A DNA stretch of 64,000 nt from CAVRQM01 sp963732775 (lineage in GTDB: Bacteria > Pseudomonadota > Alphaproteobacteria > Acetobacterales > Acetobacteraceae). The stretch is from contig CAVTAR010000001.1 in the NCBI GenBank assembly GCA_963732775.1, positions 1,488,001 to 1,552,000 of the forward strand. Reading direction: 5' to 3'. Below the pieces are notes generated by a model. The model saw nothing but the letters and a program-made list of their open reading frames with translations, was not told where the DNA came from and made no database searches. Shown piece by piece: positions 22,883-32,323 of this stretch. Position numbers and translations under genes: made by a program. Within the stretch, counting starts at the first letter, position 1. The number at the start of each line of letters is the position of its first letter.

Positions 22883-22978
22883 GGGGCGCACGACGGTGGT
22901 ATCCTGCAATCGCGCGGGCGGCGCAATCGGGGTGCCCGCAGGTGCTGCCAGCTCAAGATTGTGCAAGGAGACGCGACG

Positions 22979-23785
22979 ATGCCCATGCTGGCGGCCAATC
23001 TGAGCATGATGTTCAACGAGGTGCCGTTCCTGGACCGTTTCGACGCCGCGGCCCGCGCCGGCTTCACGGGGGTGGAGTTCCTGTTCCCCTACGAGTTCCC
23101 GGCCGCGGAGATCAGGCGGCGGCTCGACGCCAACGGCCTCGCCCTCGCGCTGTTCAATCTTCCGCCGGGCGACTGGGCCGCGGGCGAGCGCGGCCTGGCA
23201 TGCCTGCCGGGGCGGCGGGCCGAGTTCCAGGACGGCGTGCGGCGCGCGCTCGACTATGCCGACACTCTGGGGGGGAGCCTGCTGCACTGCATGGCGGGCG
23301 TGCCAGCGGCCGATGTGAGCCCGGTGACGGCTGCCGCGCTGTATGCGGCCAATCTCGACTGGGCTTGCGAGCAGGCGGCCGGCGCCGGCGTGCGGCTCGC
23401 CATCGAGCCCATCAACCAGCGCGACATGCCCGGCTACCACCTCGCGACGTTGGAGCAGGGAGCGGCGCTTGTCGCCGCCCTCGGCGCCGAGCGCGTCGGA
23501 CTGCAATTCGATGTCTACCACGCGCAGGTCAGCCAGGGCGACCTGTCGCGCCGGCTCGAGCGGTTGCTGCCGATCGTGGCGCACGTCCAGATCGCCGACG
23601 TCCCGGGGCGACACGAGCCGGGAACGGGAGAGATCAACTGGGCGCACGTCTTCGCGCAGCTCGACGCGCTCGGCTACGCGGGCTGGGTGGGTTGCGAGGA
23701 CCGTCCGGCCGGCGACACCGGGGCGGGCCTGTCGTGGCGCGAGCGCTACGGCGTGCAACCCAAGCCGCCCCCAGCCGTCCGTTGA
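22979..23785 (+). CDS. hyi: hydroxypyruvate isomerase / TIM-barrel sugar isomerase
   Basis: Interconverts hydroxypyruvate and tartronate semialdehyde in glyoxylate and allantoin metabolism. Related enzymes act on other 2-keto acids. The 268-aa protein has the family N-terminus 'MPMLAANLSMMFNEVPFLDR', the glutamate-containing 'RLAIEPINQRDMPGYHL', the 'GLQFDVYHAQ' metal-binding block and 'HVQIADVPGRHEPGTGEINW'. A Shine-Dalgarno AAGGAG lies 8 bases before the ATG at 22979. The divergent gene encodes an AI-2E-type protein. The next gene downstream is a broken alcohol dehydrogenase. Confidence 0.9.
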   Translation: MPMLAANLSMMFNEVPFLDRFDAAARAGFTGVEFLFPYEFPAAEIRRRLDANGLALALFNLPPGDWAAGERGLACLPGRRAEFQDGVRRALDYADTLGGSLLHCMAGVPAADVSPVTAAALYAANLDWACEQAAGAGVRLAIEPINQRDMPGYHLATLEQGAALVAALGAERVGLQFDVYHAQVSQGDLSRRLERLLPIVAHVQIADVPGRHEPGTGEINWAHVFAQLDALGYAGWVGCEDRPAGDTGAGLSWRERYGVQPKPPPAVR

Positions 23786-23812
23786 AGCGCAGCGGCGAAC
23801 GGGAGCAGAGTG

Positions 23813-24013
23813 ATGCAGGCGACCATGCGGGCGATCCGGATCACCGGTTATGGCGGGCCCGACAAGCTGTCGCTGGACCAGGTGCCGCTTCCGGAGCCGG
23901 GTCCTGGCCAGCTGCTGGTGCGGGTGCACGGCGCCTCGGTCAACCCGGTGGACTGGAAGCTGCGCGTGCGGACCGGCGGGGCAGGGGGGAAGGTGGTGCT
24001 CAGCCTGGCCTGA
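23813..24013 (+). pseudogene. truncated zinc-type alcohol dehydrogenase / quinone oxidoreductase
   Basis: The first 50 residues read 'MRAIRITGYGGPDKLSLDQV', then 'PLPEPGPGQLLVRVHGASVN' and 'PVDWKLR', the GroES-like N-terminus of MDR-type reductases, normally about 320 aa long. Around 23970 the sequence abruptly becomes unrelated and a stop follows at 24013. The Rossmann-fold domain is missing. The next 120 bases lead into livH with no proper start signal. The fragment therefore marks a deletion or rearrangement join rather than a functional gene. Confidence 0.8.
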
Positions 24014-24134
24014 GCCGTCCGGCTTGCGTGCGCGGCAACCCTGTGCTTCACCGATCGCGGGGCTGTGACCGCTCCGGATCGAGCAACCCGAGGGCGACAC
24101 ACTGGCCTACGCGCTGCAGCAGCTCATCAACGGC

Positions 24135-25016
<882 letters not shown>

Positions 25017-25040
25017 CGTGCCGCCGCACGGCCGACACGC

Positions 25041-26420
25041 ATGAGCGCCAGCAACGTCGCCCATAGCGGGCTCGATGCGCCCGGCGCCGCCGAGGTAATG
25101 CGAGACCAGCGGCATTCCTCGCCGCCTCCGCCGGTGCCTGCGCTGCGCGGGGCGGTGCGCGACGCGGGGCTGTCGGCGGTGGTGGCGTTCGGCCTGTTCG
25201 CCGTGCTGCTCGGGCTGCGCACGCAGATCGACGACGGGGTGCTGGTGGTGGTGCCGCGCCTTGCGCTGCTTGCGGGCGCGGTGGGGCTGGTGTTTGCCGG
25301 CCGCCTCGCCTGGCTGCTCTGGCGCGCCGCCAGAGGCGCACGGACGCAGGGCGCGGCACGTCCGGCGAGACGCTTCGCCGAGGCACTGAAGCGCGCGGGC
25401 AAGCTGCTCTCGCCGGTGTTCCTGCTGCTGGCCCTCGCCCTGCCGCTGACCGGCGACCGCTATATTCTCGACATCGGCATCCTGGTGCTGACCTACGTCA
25501 TGCTCGGCTGGGGGCTGAACATCGTGGTCGGTCTCGCCGGCCTGCTCGACCTCGGCTACGTCGCGTTCTACGCGGTCGGCGCCTACACCTTTGCGCTGTT
25601 CTCGACCACGTTTGGGCTAGGCTTCTGGACCTGCCTGCCGCTGGCCGGGCTGTTCGCCGGCTGCTGGGGCATGATCCTGGGCTTCCCCGTGCTGCGACTG
25701 CGCGGCGACTACCTGGCGATCGTGACGCTCGCGTTCGGCGAAATCATCCGCATAGTGCTGCTGAACTGGACCCACCTGACCGGCGGCCCGAACGGCATCT
25801 CCGGCATCCCGCGCCCGACGCTGTTCGGCCTGAAGTTCACCATGAGCGGCGATCCCGACACGTTCGCAGGCTTCTTCCACCTCACGCCGTCGGTGACTCA
25901 CCGCTTCATCTTCCTCTACTACGTCATCCTCGGCCTGGCGCTGCTCACCAACTGGTTCTCGCTCCGCCTGCGGCGCCTGCCGCTCGGCCGCGCCTGGGAG
26001 GCGCTACGCGAGGACGAGATCGCCTGCCGCGCGCTCGGCATCGACGTCACCGTCACGAAGCTCACCGCATTCGCGATCGGCGCCACGTTCGGCGGCTTCG
26101 CGGGCGCGTTCTTCGCGACCCGCCAGGCGTTCATCAGCCCGGAGAGCTTCACCTACATCGAGAGTGCGATCGTGCTGGCGATCGTTGTGCTGGGCGGCCT
26201 TGGCAGCCAGCTCGGCGTCGCCCTCGCGGCCACCGCCATGATCGGCGGCACGGAGCTGTTCCGCCAGTTCGCCGACTACCGGATGCTAGTGTTTGGCGTG
26301 GCCCTCGTGCTGATGATGATCCTGCGCCCGCGCGGCCTGGTGTCCGGCCGCACGCCGTCGGTGTCGCTCGGCGCACGGCGCGAGATCGCCGCCGAGCTGG
26401 TGGCGCAGGGGCGCGGGTGA
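25041..26420 (+). CDS. livM: branched-chain amino acid ABC transporter permease LivM
   Basis: The second LIV permease, 459 aa, partner of LivH in a heteromeric channel. The core has 'LNIVVGLAGLLDLGYVAFYA', 'PVLRLRGDYLAIVTLAFGEI', 'GGPNGISGIPRP' and 'LGRAWEALREDEIACRALGI', all standard LivM landmarks. It also carries an N-terminal extension of about 120 residues with two additional membrane segments, longer than in short LivM homologues but usual for many proteobacteria. It follows livH after 24 bases. A palindromic element separates it from livG. Confidence 0.94.
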   Translation: MSASNVAHSGLDAPGAAEVMRDQRHSSPPPPVPALRGAVRDAGLSAVVAFGLFAVLLGLRTQIDDGVLVVVPRLALLAGAVGLVFAGRLAWLLWRAARGARTQGAARPARRFAEALKRAGKLLSPVFLLLALALPLTGDRYILDIGILVLTYVMLGWGLNIVVGLAGLLDLGYVAFYAVGAYTFALFSTTFGLGFWTCLPLAGLFAGCWGMILGFPVLRLRGDYLAIVTLAFGEIIRIVLLNWTHLTGGPNGISGIPRPTLFGLKFTMSGDPDTFAGFFHLTPSVTHRFIFLYYVILGLALLTNWFSLRLRRLPLGRAWEALREDEIACRALGIDVTVTKLTAFAIGATFGGFAGAFFATRQAFISPESFTYIESAIVLAIVVLGGLGSQLGVALAATAMIGGTELFRQFADYRMLVFGVALVLMMILRPRGLVSGRTPSVSLGARREIAAELVAQGRG

Positions 26421-26441
26421 TGCGCCCTGGCCGCGCCCCAC

Positions 26442-26528
26442 CCGGCCCTTCGGGCCACCCTCCCCATGAAGGCGAGGGAGACAACACTTCTCCCTTCCTC
26501 TGGTGGGGAGGGTGGCCCGACGGGCCGG
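26442..26528. repeat. long imperfect palindrome (REP/BIME-like) in the liv operon
   Basis: Two 39-base arms (26442-26480 and 26490-26528) are largely inverted copies separated by 9 bases. The outer part of the left arm is CCGGCCCTTCGGGCC followed by ACCCTCCCC; the right arm carries the complementary GGGGAGGGT followed by GGCCCGACGGGCCGG. As RNA it would form a long GC-rich hairpin between livM and livG. It has no T-tract, so it is not a simple terminator. Confidence 0.75.
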
Positions 26529-26553
26529 CTGGGGGTCGCGCGCGGGGCGGCGC

Positions 26554-27381
26554 ATGACTCCCGCACTGCTCACGGTGGCGAACCTCACCATGCGCTTCGG
26601 CGGCCTGCTCGCCGTCAACGCGCTCGGCTTCGAGGCCCGGGCTGGCGACATCACTGCCGTGATCGGCCCCAACGGCGCCGGCAAGACCACCGTGTTCAAC
26701 TGCATCACCGGCTTCTACCGCCCCACCTCCGGCAGCATTCTGCTGCGCGGGGGCGACGGCGTGACGCACGCCCTGGAGAAGCTGCCCGGCCACCGCATCA
26801 CGCAACGGGCGAAGGTCGCGCGCACCTTCCAGAACATCCGCCTGTTCGCCGGCATGACGGCGCTCGAGAACCTGCTGGTGGCGCAGCACAACATGCTGAT
26901 GCCGAACGTGGCCAGCGGCCTGCTCGCGGTGTTCGGGATCGGCGGTTTCCGCGCCCGCGAACGCCGCGCCATCGAGCGGGCGAAGTTCTGGCTCGATGCG
27001 GTGGACCTCGTGGCGCGCGCCGACGACCCGGTGGGCGCCCTACCGTACGGCGCCCAGCGGCGGCTCGAGATCGCGCGCGCGATGTGCACCCAACCCGTGC
27101 TGCTGTGCCTCGACGAGCCGGCGGCCGGGCTCAACCCGCGCGAGAGCGACGAGCTGGCCGGCCTGCTGCTGCGCATCAAACGCGACGACTGCTCCATCTT
27201 GCTGATCGAGCACGACATGGGCGTGGTCATGCGCATCAGCGACCACGTCGTGGTGCTCGATCACGGCCGCAAGATCGCCGACGGCACGCCGCTGCAGGTG
27301 CGACAGGACCCGGCGGTGATCGCCGCCTATCTCGGCACTGGCGACGAGGACGAGACGCCGGTGCACCAGGCGGCCGCGTGA
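26554..27381 (+). CDS. livG: branched-chain amino acid ABC transporter ATP-binding protein LivG
   Basis: ATPase subunit driving the LIV importer, 275 aa. It has Walker A 'GPNGAGKTT', the LivG-specific insertion 'HRITQRAKVARTFQNIRLFA', a degenerate ABC signature region 'LPYGAQRRLEIARAM' and Walker B 'LLCLDEPAAGLNP', then the H-loop 'LLIEHDMGVVM'. The start ATG at 26554 lies just downstream of the palindrome; earlier in-frame codons fall inside the repeat and were rejected. The stop overlaps the livF start (GTGA at 27378-27381). Confidence 0.95.
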   Translation: MTPALLTVANLTMRFGGLLAVNALGFEARAGDITAVIGPNGAGKTTVFNCITGFYRPTSGSILLRGGDGVTHALEKLPGHRITQRAKVARTFQNIRLFAGMTALENLLVAQHNMLMPNVASGLLAVFGIGGFRARERRAIERAKFWLDAVDLVARADDPVGALPYGAQRRLEIARAMCTQPVLLCLDEPAAGLNPRESDELAGLLLRIKRDDCSILLIEHDMGVVMRISDHVVVLDHGRKIADGTPLQVRQDPAVIAAYLGTGDEDETPVHQAAA

Positions 27382-28118
27382 CGGCGCTGCTGAGCCTGCA
27401 AGGCGTGTCGGCCTTCTACGGCGCCATCCAGGCGCTGCGCACGGTCGACCTCGACGTGCAGCAGGGCGAGATCGTGACGCTGATCGGCGCCAACGGGGCG
27501 GGCAAGTCGACCTTGATGATGACGATTTGCGGCAGCCCGCGGGCGCGTGCGGGGCGCGTGCTGCACGAGGGCGACGACATCACGCAATGGCCGACCCACC
27601 TCATCATGCGCCGCGCCATCGCCCAGGCACCGGAGGGCCGGCGCATCTTCCCGCGTATGACGGTGCGCGAGAACCTTGTGCTGGGCGGGCAGGACCGTTC
27701 GCCCGCCGAACAGGCTGAGACCATGGAGCAGGTGTTCGCGCTCTTCCCGCGACTGCGCGAGCGCGAGTGGCAGCGCGGCGGCACGCTGTCGGGCGGCGAG
27801 CAGCAGATGCTCGCGATCGCGCGCGCGCTGATGAGCCGGCCGCGCCTGCTGCTGCTCGACGAGCCGTCGCTCGGCCTTGCTCCCTTGGTGGTGCGCCAGA
27901 TCTTCACCGCCATCCGCGAGTTGAACCGCGCGACCGGCCTCACCGTGCTGCTGGTGGAGCAGAACGCCTTCCAGGCGCTGCGCCTCGCCCATCGCGGCTA
28001 CGTGCTCGTGAACGGCGCGGTGACCATGGCCGGCACCGGCTCCGAGCTGCTGGCCCGTCCCGAGGTGCGGGCGGCCTATCTGGAGGGCGGCCACGAGGGC
28101 GGGGCGCTTTCCACGTAG
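27378..28118 (+). CDS. livF: branched-chain amino acid ABC transporter ATP-binding protein LivF
   Basis: The second ATPase of the LIV importer, 246 aa, with Walker A 'GANGAGKST', the Q-loop region 'AQAPEGRRIFPRMTVRENL', signature 'LSGGEQQMLAIARALM', Walker B 'LLLLDEPSLGLAP' and H-loop-type 'LLVEQNA'. The GTG start overlaps the livG stop by three bases. No periplasmic binding-protein gene (livJ/livK) is present on either side, so the importer presumably uses a binding protein encoded elsewhere, or lost it at the upstream deletion. Confidence 0.95.
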   Translation: MTALLSLQGVSAFYGAIQALRTVDLDVQQGEIVTLIGANGAGKSTLMMTICGSPRARAGRVLHEGDDITQWPTHLIMRRAIAQAPEGRRIFPRMTVRENLVLGGQDRSPAEQAETMEQVFALFPRLREREWQRGGTLSGGEQQMLAIARALMSRPRLLLLDEPSLGLAPLVVRQIFTAIRELNRATGLTVLLVEQNAFQALRLAHRGYVLVNGAVTMAGTGSELLARPEVRAAYLEGGHEGGALST

Positions 28119-28122
28119 CCGC

Positions 28123-28171
28123 CCCTGGTGATGTCAGGCGAACGCGGACGAACCAGGCATGATCACCAGGG
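28123..28171. other. inverted repeat between convergent genes, possible bidirectional terminator
   Basis: CCCTGGTGAT (28123-28132) and ATCACCAGGG (28162-28171) are perfect inverted copies 29 bases apart, sitting between the convergent ends of livF and the DsbA-family gene. There is no T-run on either side, so termination activity is uncertain. The loop contains no recognisable feature. Confidence 0.4.
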
Positions 28172-28173
28172 CC

Positions 28174-28942
28174 TCACCCGTTGGTCCCCCGCGCCGCCGC
28201 CACCGCGTCCTGCAGCTCGGGCAATCCCACCGCTCCCGGCAGCAGCTTCGTGCCGACCAGGTAGACCGGGGTGCCCTGGATGCCGAGGTCGTGCGCCAGC
28301 GCGAGGTTCGCGTCGATGCGCGCCTGGATCGCCGGGCTGTCCATATCCGCGCGCAGCCGGGCCCAGTCGAGTTCCGCTCGCGGCCGCCTGCGTGTGCAGG
28401 GTGTCCTCGGTCACGGTCGACGGTCCCCGCATCACCGCGTCGCGCAGCCGCGCGTAGCCGCCCTGCGCCTGCGCCGCCAGCACTGCGCGGGCGCCCAGCA
28501 CGCTGCCCGGGCCGAGGATCGGGATGTCCTTGTAGACCAGCCGCAGCTTCGGGTCGGCGGCCAGCAGGCCCGCCACCACCGGCAGCATCGATCGGCAATA
28601 CGGGCAGCGCACGTCGTAGAACTCGACCAGCGTCACGTCGCCATCGGGGTTGCCCACCACCGGGTCGCCCGGCGCCCGCGCGATGGAAGGACCGAGCCGG
28701 CCGATCGCCTGGCGTGACGTGGCCTCCTGCGCGCGGGCCTCGTCGGTCTGCAACGCCGCGATGGCGTCGCGCAGGATGGACGGGTCGGCCTTCAACGCGG
28801 CCCGCATCACCTCGACGATGGCCGCACGCTGGCTGGGAGTGAAGCCGCTGGGATCGGCTTGCGCCCGCGAGATGGGACAAGCTGCAACCAGCCCCAGCAG
28901 CAAGGCAAGGAGGGCGGCGGCCTGACGCCAGCGGACGGACAT
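28174..28942 (-). pseudogene. DsbA-family thiol-disulfide oxidoreductase, interrupted by one frame lesion
   Basis: A secreted thioredoxin-fold protein of the DsbA/Com1 type. The start ATG at 28942 gives a signal peptide ('ALLALLLGLVAACPISRA'). The catalytic site is 'FYDVRCPYCRSMLPV' with a C-P-Y-C pair. After 'LHTQAAASG' near 28373 the frame breaks. The correct C-terminus continues in another frame with 'LDWARLRADMDSPAIQ', 'IQGTPVYLVGTKLLPG' (the cis-Pro loop) and ends at 28174. One surplus base accounts for the shift. If real, it removes the cis-Pro loop and inactivates the protein. Confidence 0.85.
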
Positions 28943-29112
28943 GGGGCGAGGCTCCTTCGATCGGACGCCGCTACGCTGTGGCGGGCCGGCTTGCAAGACT
29001 GGCCCGGTTGCCGCCTCTCGCGAAGGCGTCTATGCGGCGTGCCGGCGGCAAACGGAGCGCGGCGCACACGGGGCGTGGCACGATTCGGCCGCGTCCAAGG
29101 GGGTTCGCCAGC

Positions 29113-30522
29113 GTGGGCAGCAGCGTCTCGACCGCATTCCGGCCCGCCGCGGCGGCCGCCCTCGCAGCCGGCATCGTGCTCGCGGGCTGTTCGACCATTC
29201 GCGCGAACCTGCTGGGCGATGCGCCTGCCGGACCCACGGAGGGCACGCCCGGCTTCGTCAGCGGCTTCCTGGGCGGCGTGGTCGCCGACGAGCCGCGCGC
29301 CGCGCTGGCTGGCCGGGACGCGCTCTCGGCCGGCGGCGATGCGGCCGATGCCGCGGTCGCCACCATCCTGATGCTGGGGGTCACGCTGCCGTCGCGGGCC
29401 GGCCTGGGCGGCGGCGGCGCCTGCCTCGCCTACGACCCGAAGCCGCGCGGTCCAGGCGGCGGCGCCCCCGAGGCGATCCTGTTCCAGCCGCAGGCGCCGG
29501 CGCATCCTGGCCCCGGCGACCGTCCCGCCGCGGTGCCGCTGATGGCGCGCGGGCTGTTCGCGCTGCACGCCAAGTACGGCCATCTGGCGTTCGAGCAGTT
29601 GACCGTGCCGGCCGAGCAGGCAGCGCGCTTCGGCGTGTCGGTGTCCGAGGCGCTGGCCCGCGACCTCGCCGTCGTCGCCGGTCCGCTGGCAGGCGACCCG
29701 GTCTCGGCCGGAATCTTCCTGCCCGGCGGCCGGCCGCTCGCGGCCGGCGACCCGTTGCGCCAGCCGGACCTCGCCACCTCGCTGTCCACTCTGCGCACGG
29801 CGGGTGTGGGCACCCTCTATCAGGGGCTGCTAGCCAAGACGCTGGCGGCGGCGGCGAGCGACGCCGGGGGCGGCCTCTCGGCCGAGGATTTCCGCGCGGC
29901 GCTGCCCAGCATCGCGGCACCGCAGACGCTGCCCGCGGGCAACGATCTCGCAGCGTTCCTGCCCGCGGCGGCCGACGGCGGCGCGGCCGCCGCGGCCTTT
30001 GGGGCGCTGCGACGGACGCCCGGGGACCTCGCCGTCGCGCAGGCGCAGGCCGTGGCGGCAGCGGCACAGGCGCGCGGGCGAGGCACGCTGCCCGCACTGT
30101 CGGCCTCGACGACGGTCGTGGCGCTCGACCGCGACGGGCGCGCCGTAGTCTGCGCGCTGACCATGGACAACCTGTTCGGCACCGGGCGCATCGCCCCCGG
30201 CACCGGCATCCTGCTGGCCGCCTCGCCGGCCGCCTTTCCGCCACCGTTGCTCTCGGCCGGGCTCGCCTACAACGCCCACATCCACGCGTTCCGGGCGGCA
30301 GCGGCGGGATCGGGGCAGGAGGGTGCGGCGCTCGCCGCCGCGTCGGCGCTGGCGCAAGCGCTGGCCGACCCAGGGCCGCGCGCGCGCCCGCTGCCGGCGC
30401 CCCCGCCGGAGCCGGGGCGGGCCAACGTGATGGAGTGTCCAGGCTACCTGCCCGGCGACCGCACGTCCTGCGGCTGGGCAACCGACCCGAGGGGCGCGGG
30501 GCTGGGGCTCGGGAGCAGCTAG
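29113..30522 (+). CDS. gamma-glutamyltransferase-like lipoprotein
   Basis: The GTG at 29113 follows a GGGGG run and gives a short N-terminus with a lipobox ('LAAGIVLAGC'), so the protein is predicted to be a lipoprotein facing the periplasm. The remainder resembles Ggt: 'ALSAGGDAADAAVATILMLG', 'GLGGGGACLAYD' and, in the small-subunit region, 'STTVVALDRDGRAVV' and 'FGTGRIAPGTGILLA'. The residue at the usual nucleophilic Thr position falls in 'SASTT' and may be Ser, so autoprocessing is uncertain. It is about 469 aa, shorter than usual Ggt (about 560). Role unknown; glutathione or peptide turnover is possible. Confidence 0.72.
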   Translation: MGSSVSTAFRPAAAAALAAGIVLAGCSTIRANLLGDAPAGPTEGTPGFVSGFLGGVVADEPRAALAGRDALSAGGDAADAAVATILMLGVTLPSRAGLGGGGACLAYDPKPRGPGGGAPEAILFQPQAPAHPGPGDRPAAVPLMARGLFALHAKYGHLAFEQLTVPAEQAARFGVSVSEALARDLAVVAGPLAGDPVSAGIFLPGGRPLAAGDPLRQPDLATSLSTLRTAGVGTLYQGLLAKTLAAAASDAGGGLSAEDFRAALPSIAAPQTLPAGNDLAAFLPAAADGGAAAAAFGALRRTPGDLAVAQAQAVAAAAQARGRGTLPALSASTTVVALDRDGRAVVCALTMDNLFGTGRIAPGTGILLAASPAAFPPPLLSAGLAYNAHIHAFRAAAAGSGQEGAALAAASALAQALADPGPRARPLPAPPPEPGRANVMECPGYLPGDRTSCGWATDPRGAGLGLGSS

Positions 30523-30523
30523 G

Positions 30524-31484
30524 CTAGGCTCGGACCGGGGCGCTGGCGATTGGAACTGCCCGGCCGGCGCTCATCCGTATTGCCATCTCCAGCGCCGCCC
30601 GCAGGCTCGCGGCACTCGCGCGTCCGGTGCCGGCAATGTCGAACGCGGTGCCGTGGTCGACGCTGGTGCGCACGAAAGGCAGGCCCACGGTGACGTTCAC
30701 CCCGCGCTCGATGCCGAGGGTACTTCACCGGGATCAACCCTTGGTCGTGGTACTGCGCCACGACGATGTCGAACTCTCCCGCACGAGCGCGGGAGAACAC
30801 GGTGTCGCCGGGCCATGGGCCGCTCGCCCCAATCCCCTCCGCGCGGGCGGCGGCGACGGCGGGCGCGATGATCCGTTGCTCCTCGGTGCCGAACATGCCG
30901 GCTTCGCCGGCGTGCGGGTTCAGCCCGGCGACCGCCACGCGCGGCGCCGCGACACCGGCGTCGCGGCAGGCGCGGTGGGCGAGGCGGATCGCCCGCAGCT
31001 CCGCCGCGAACCTCACCGCGCGCACCGCGTCGGCGAGCGAGAGATGGATGCTGACCAGCAGCACGCGCAACTCGTCGTTGGCCATCATCATCGCGTAGTC
31101 GACAGTGCCGCTGCGCTCGGCCAGCACCTCGGTGTGGCCGGGCGAGGCGATGCCGGCCGCGTGCCACGCCTCCTTGCTGATCGGCGCGGTGACGATGGCG
31201 CGCACCTCTCCGGCCAGCGCCGCGTCGATCGCGGCCAACAGGTAGGCGTGCGACGCCGCCCCGGCGACAGCGGAGACCTGGCCCATCGCGATCGGCGGCA
31301 GGGCCGGGCCGATCTGCCGGACGGGCGGAAATGTGCCGACGCCGGCCGCCGCACGCCGCAGCGCCCCGGCGTCGCCGAACACCAGGCACGGCACCGGGAC
31401 GCCCTCGGCGAACAGGCGCGCGACGATCTCCGGGCCTATGCCGGCCGGGTCGCCCATGGTGATGGCGATGGGCAGGACGTCCAT
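30524..31484 (-). CDS. pdxA: 4-hydroxythreonine-4-phosphate dehydrogenase, with one frame lesion
   Basis: PdxA oxidises 4-phosphohydroxy-L-threonine so that PdxJ can build the pyridoxine ring. The protein shows 'PIAITMGDPAGIGPEI', 'VTAPISKEAWHAAGIASPGH', 'VAGLNPHAGEAGMFG' and 'AQYHDQGLIPVKY'. After 'VKY' (near 30722) one surplus C shifts the frame. The conserved tail 'LGIERGVNVTVGLPFVRTS' and 'VDHGTAFDIAGTG' follows in the corrected frame and ends at 30524. The ATG at 31484 has AAGGG 7 bases upstream and is preferred to the ATG at 31490. pdxJ is encoded nearby on the other strand. Confidence 0.9.
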
Positions 31485-31581
31485 GTGCATCCCTTTCGCG
31501 GAGAGCCGCCATGCGCAGTGCGGGGCACCGCCTGCGCGGCCGGCGTGCTGTATTGGCTCGGCACACCGGGGAGGCAAGGGC

Positions 31582-32313
31582 GTGGACGGTTCGACGGCGA
31601 TGGCGGGCGCGAGTGGCGACGGACTGGCCGAGGCCGGCTTTGCGTTCGTCCGCGCCGACGCGATGCGCCCGTTGCTGGAGCGCGCGGGGCTGCGCGACTG
31701 GCACGGGTTCAGAGCGAGCTGGGACGATCTCGGCCTCGACCTGTTCATGGCCGACGGCGGCCGCTATCGCCGCCGCCGACACGCGACGTTCCGCTGCGGC
31801 CCCGACGGCATCGAGCGAAAACCGCACCAGCCGCACTATCAGAGCAAGGACTACAACGTGCTGAACGGCGGCATCGCCCGCTGGTTCGAGCCGGTGGCCG
31901 AGGCCGTTGCGGTCCATCCGGCGACGCAGGCGATCCTGCGCACCTGCTGGGAGCGCTTCGACGCGCTGACGCCGGCCGCCGTGCGCCCGCCCGCCTGGCA
32001 CGTCGAGTTGCACCAGTTCCGGATCGAGGCGCGGGCCGAGGCTGCCGGCCAGCCAACGCCGGAGGGGATGCACCGCGACGGCGTGGACTGGGTGCTGGTG
32101 CTGCTGGTGCGGCGCGAGAACGTGAGCGAGGGCGAGACCACCATCCACGACCTGGCCGGCCGCCCGCTCGGCAGCTTCACGCTGGCCGCACCGATGGACA
32201 GCGCCTGGGTCGACGATGGCCGGGTGTTCCACGGCGTAACGCCGGTACGCCCCGTGGACCCGGCGCGTCCGGCATGGCGGGACGTGCTGGTGGTAACGTT
32301 CCGGCGGGAATAG
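31582..32313 (+). CDS. 2-oxoglutarate/Fe(II) dioxygenase family protein
   Basis: This 243-aa protein belongs to the 2OG-Fe dioxygenase family that includes bacterial free amino acid hydroxylases. Metal ligands are visible in 'MHRDGVDWVLVLLV' (the H-x-D) and 'RVFHGVTPV' (distal His). A co-substrate Arg is probably in the 'RPAWRDVLVVTF' tail. The GTG start at 31582 follows AAGGG. The substrate is unknown. The gene lies between pdxA (divergent) and pdxJ (10 bases downstream, same strand), so linkage to vitamin B6 or amino acid metabolism is possible but unproven. Confidence 0.82.
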   Translation: MDGSTAMAGASGDGLAEAGFAFVRADAMRPLLERAGLRDWHGFRASWDDLGLDLFMADGGRYRRRRHATFRCGPDGIERKPHQPHYQSKDYNVLNGGIARWFEPVAEAVAVHPATQAILRTCWERFDALTPAAVRPPAWHVELHQFRIEARAEAAGQPTPEGMHRDGVDWVLVLLVRRENVSEGETTIHDLAGRPLGSFTLAAPMDSAWVDDGRVFHGVTPVRPVDPARPAWRDVLVVTFRRE

Positions 32314-32323
32314 GCTGGCCGCC

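Noticed and set aside
22979..23785. Reading the hyi frame from 21674 as a 703-residue fusion
   Set aside because: The extra N-terminal sequence is the antisense shadow of the AI-2E-type and permease genes. The AAGGAG before 22979 marks the real start.
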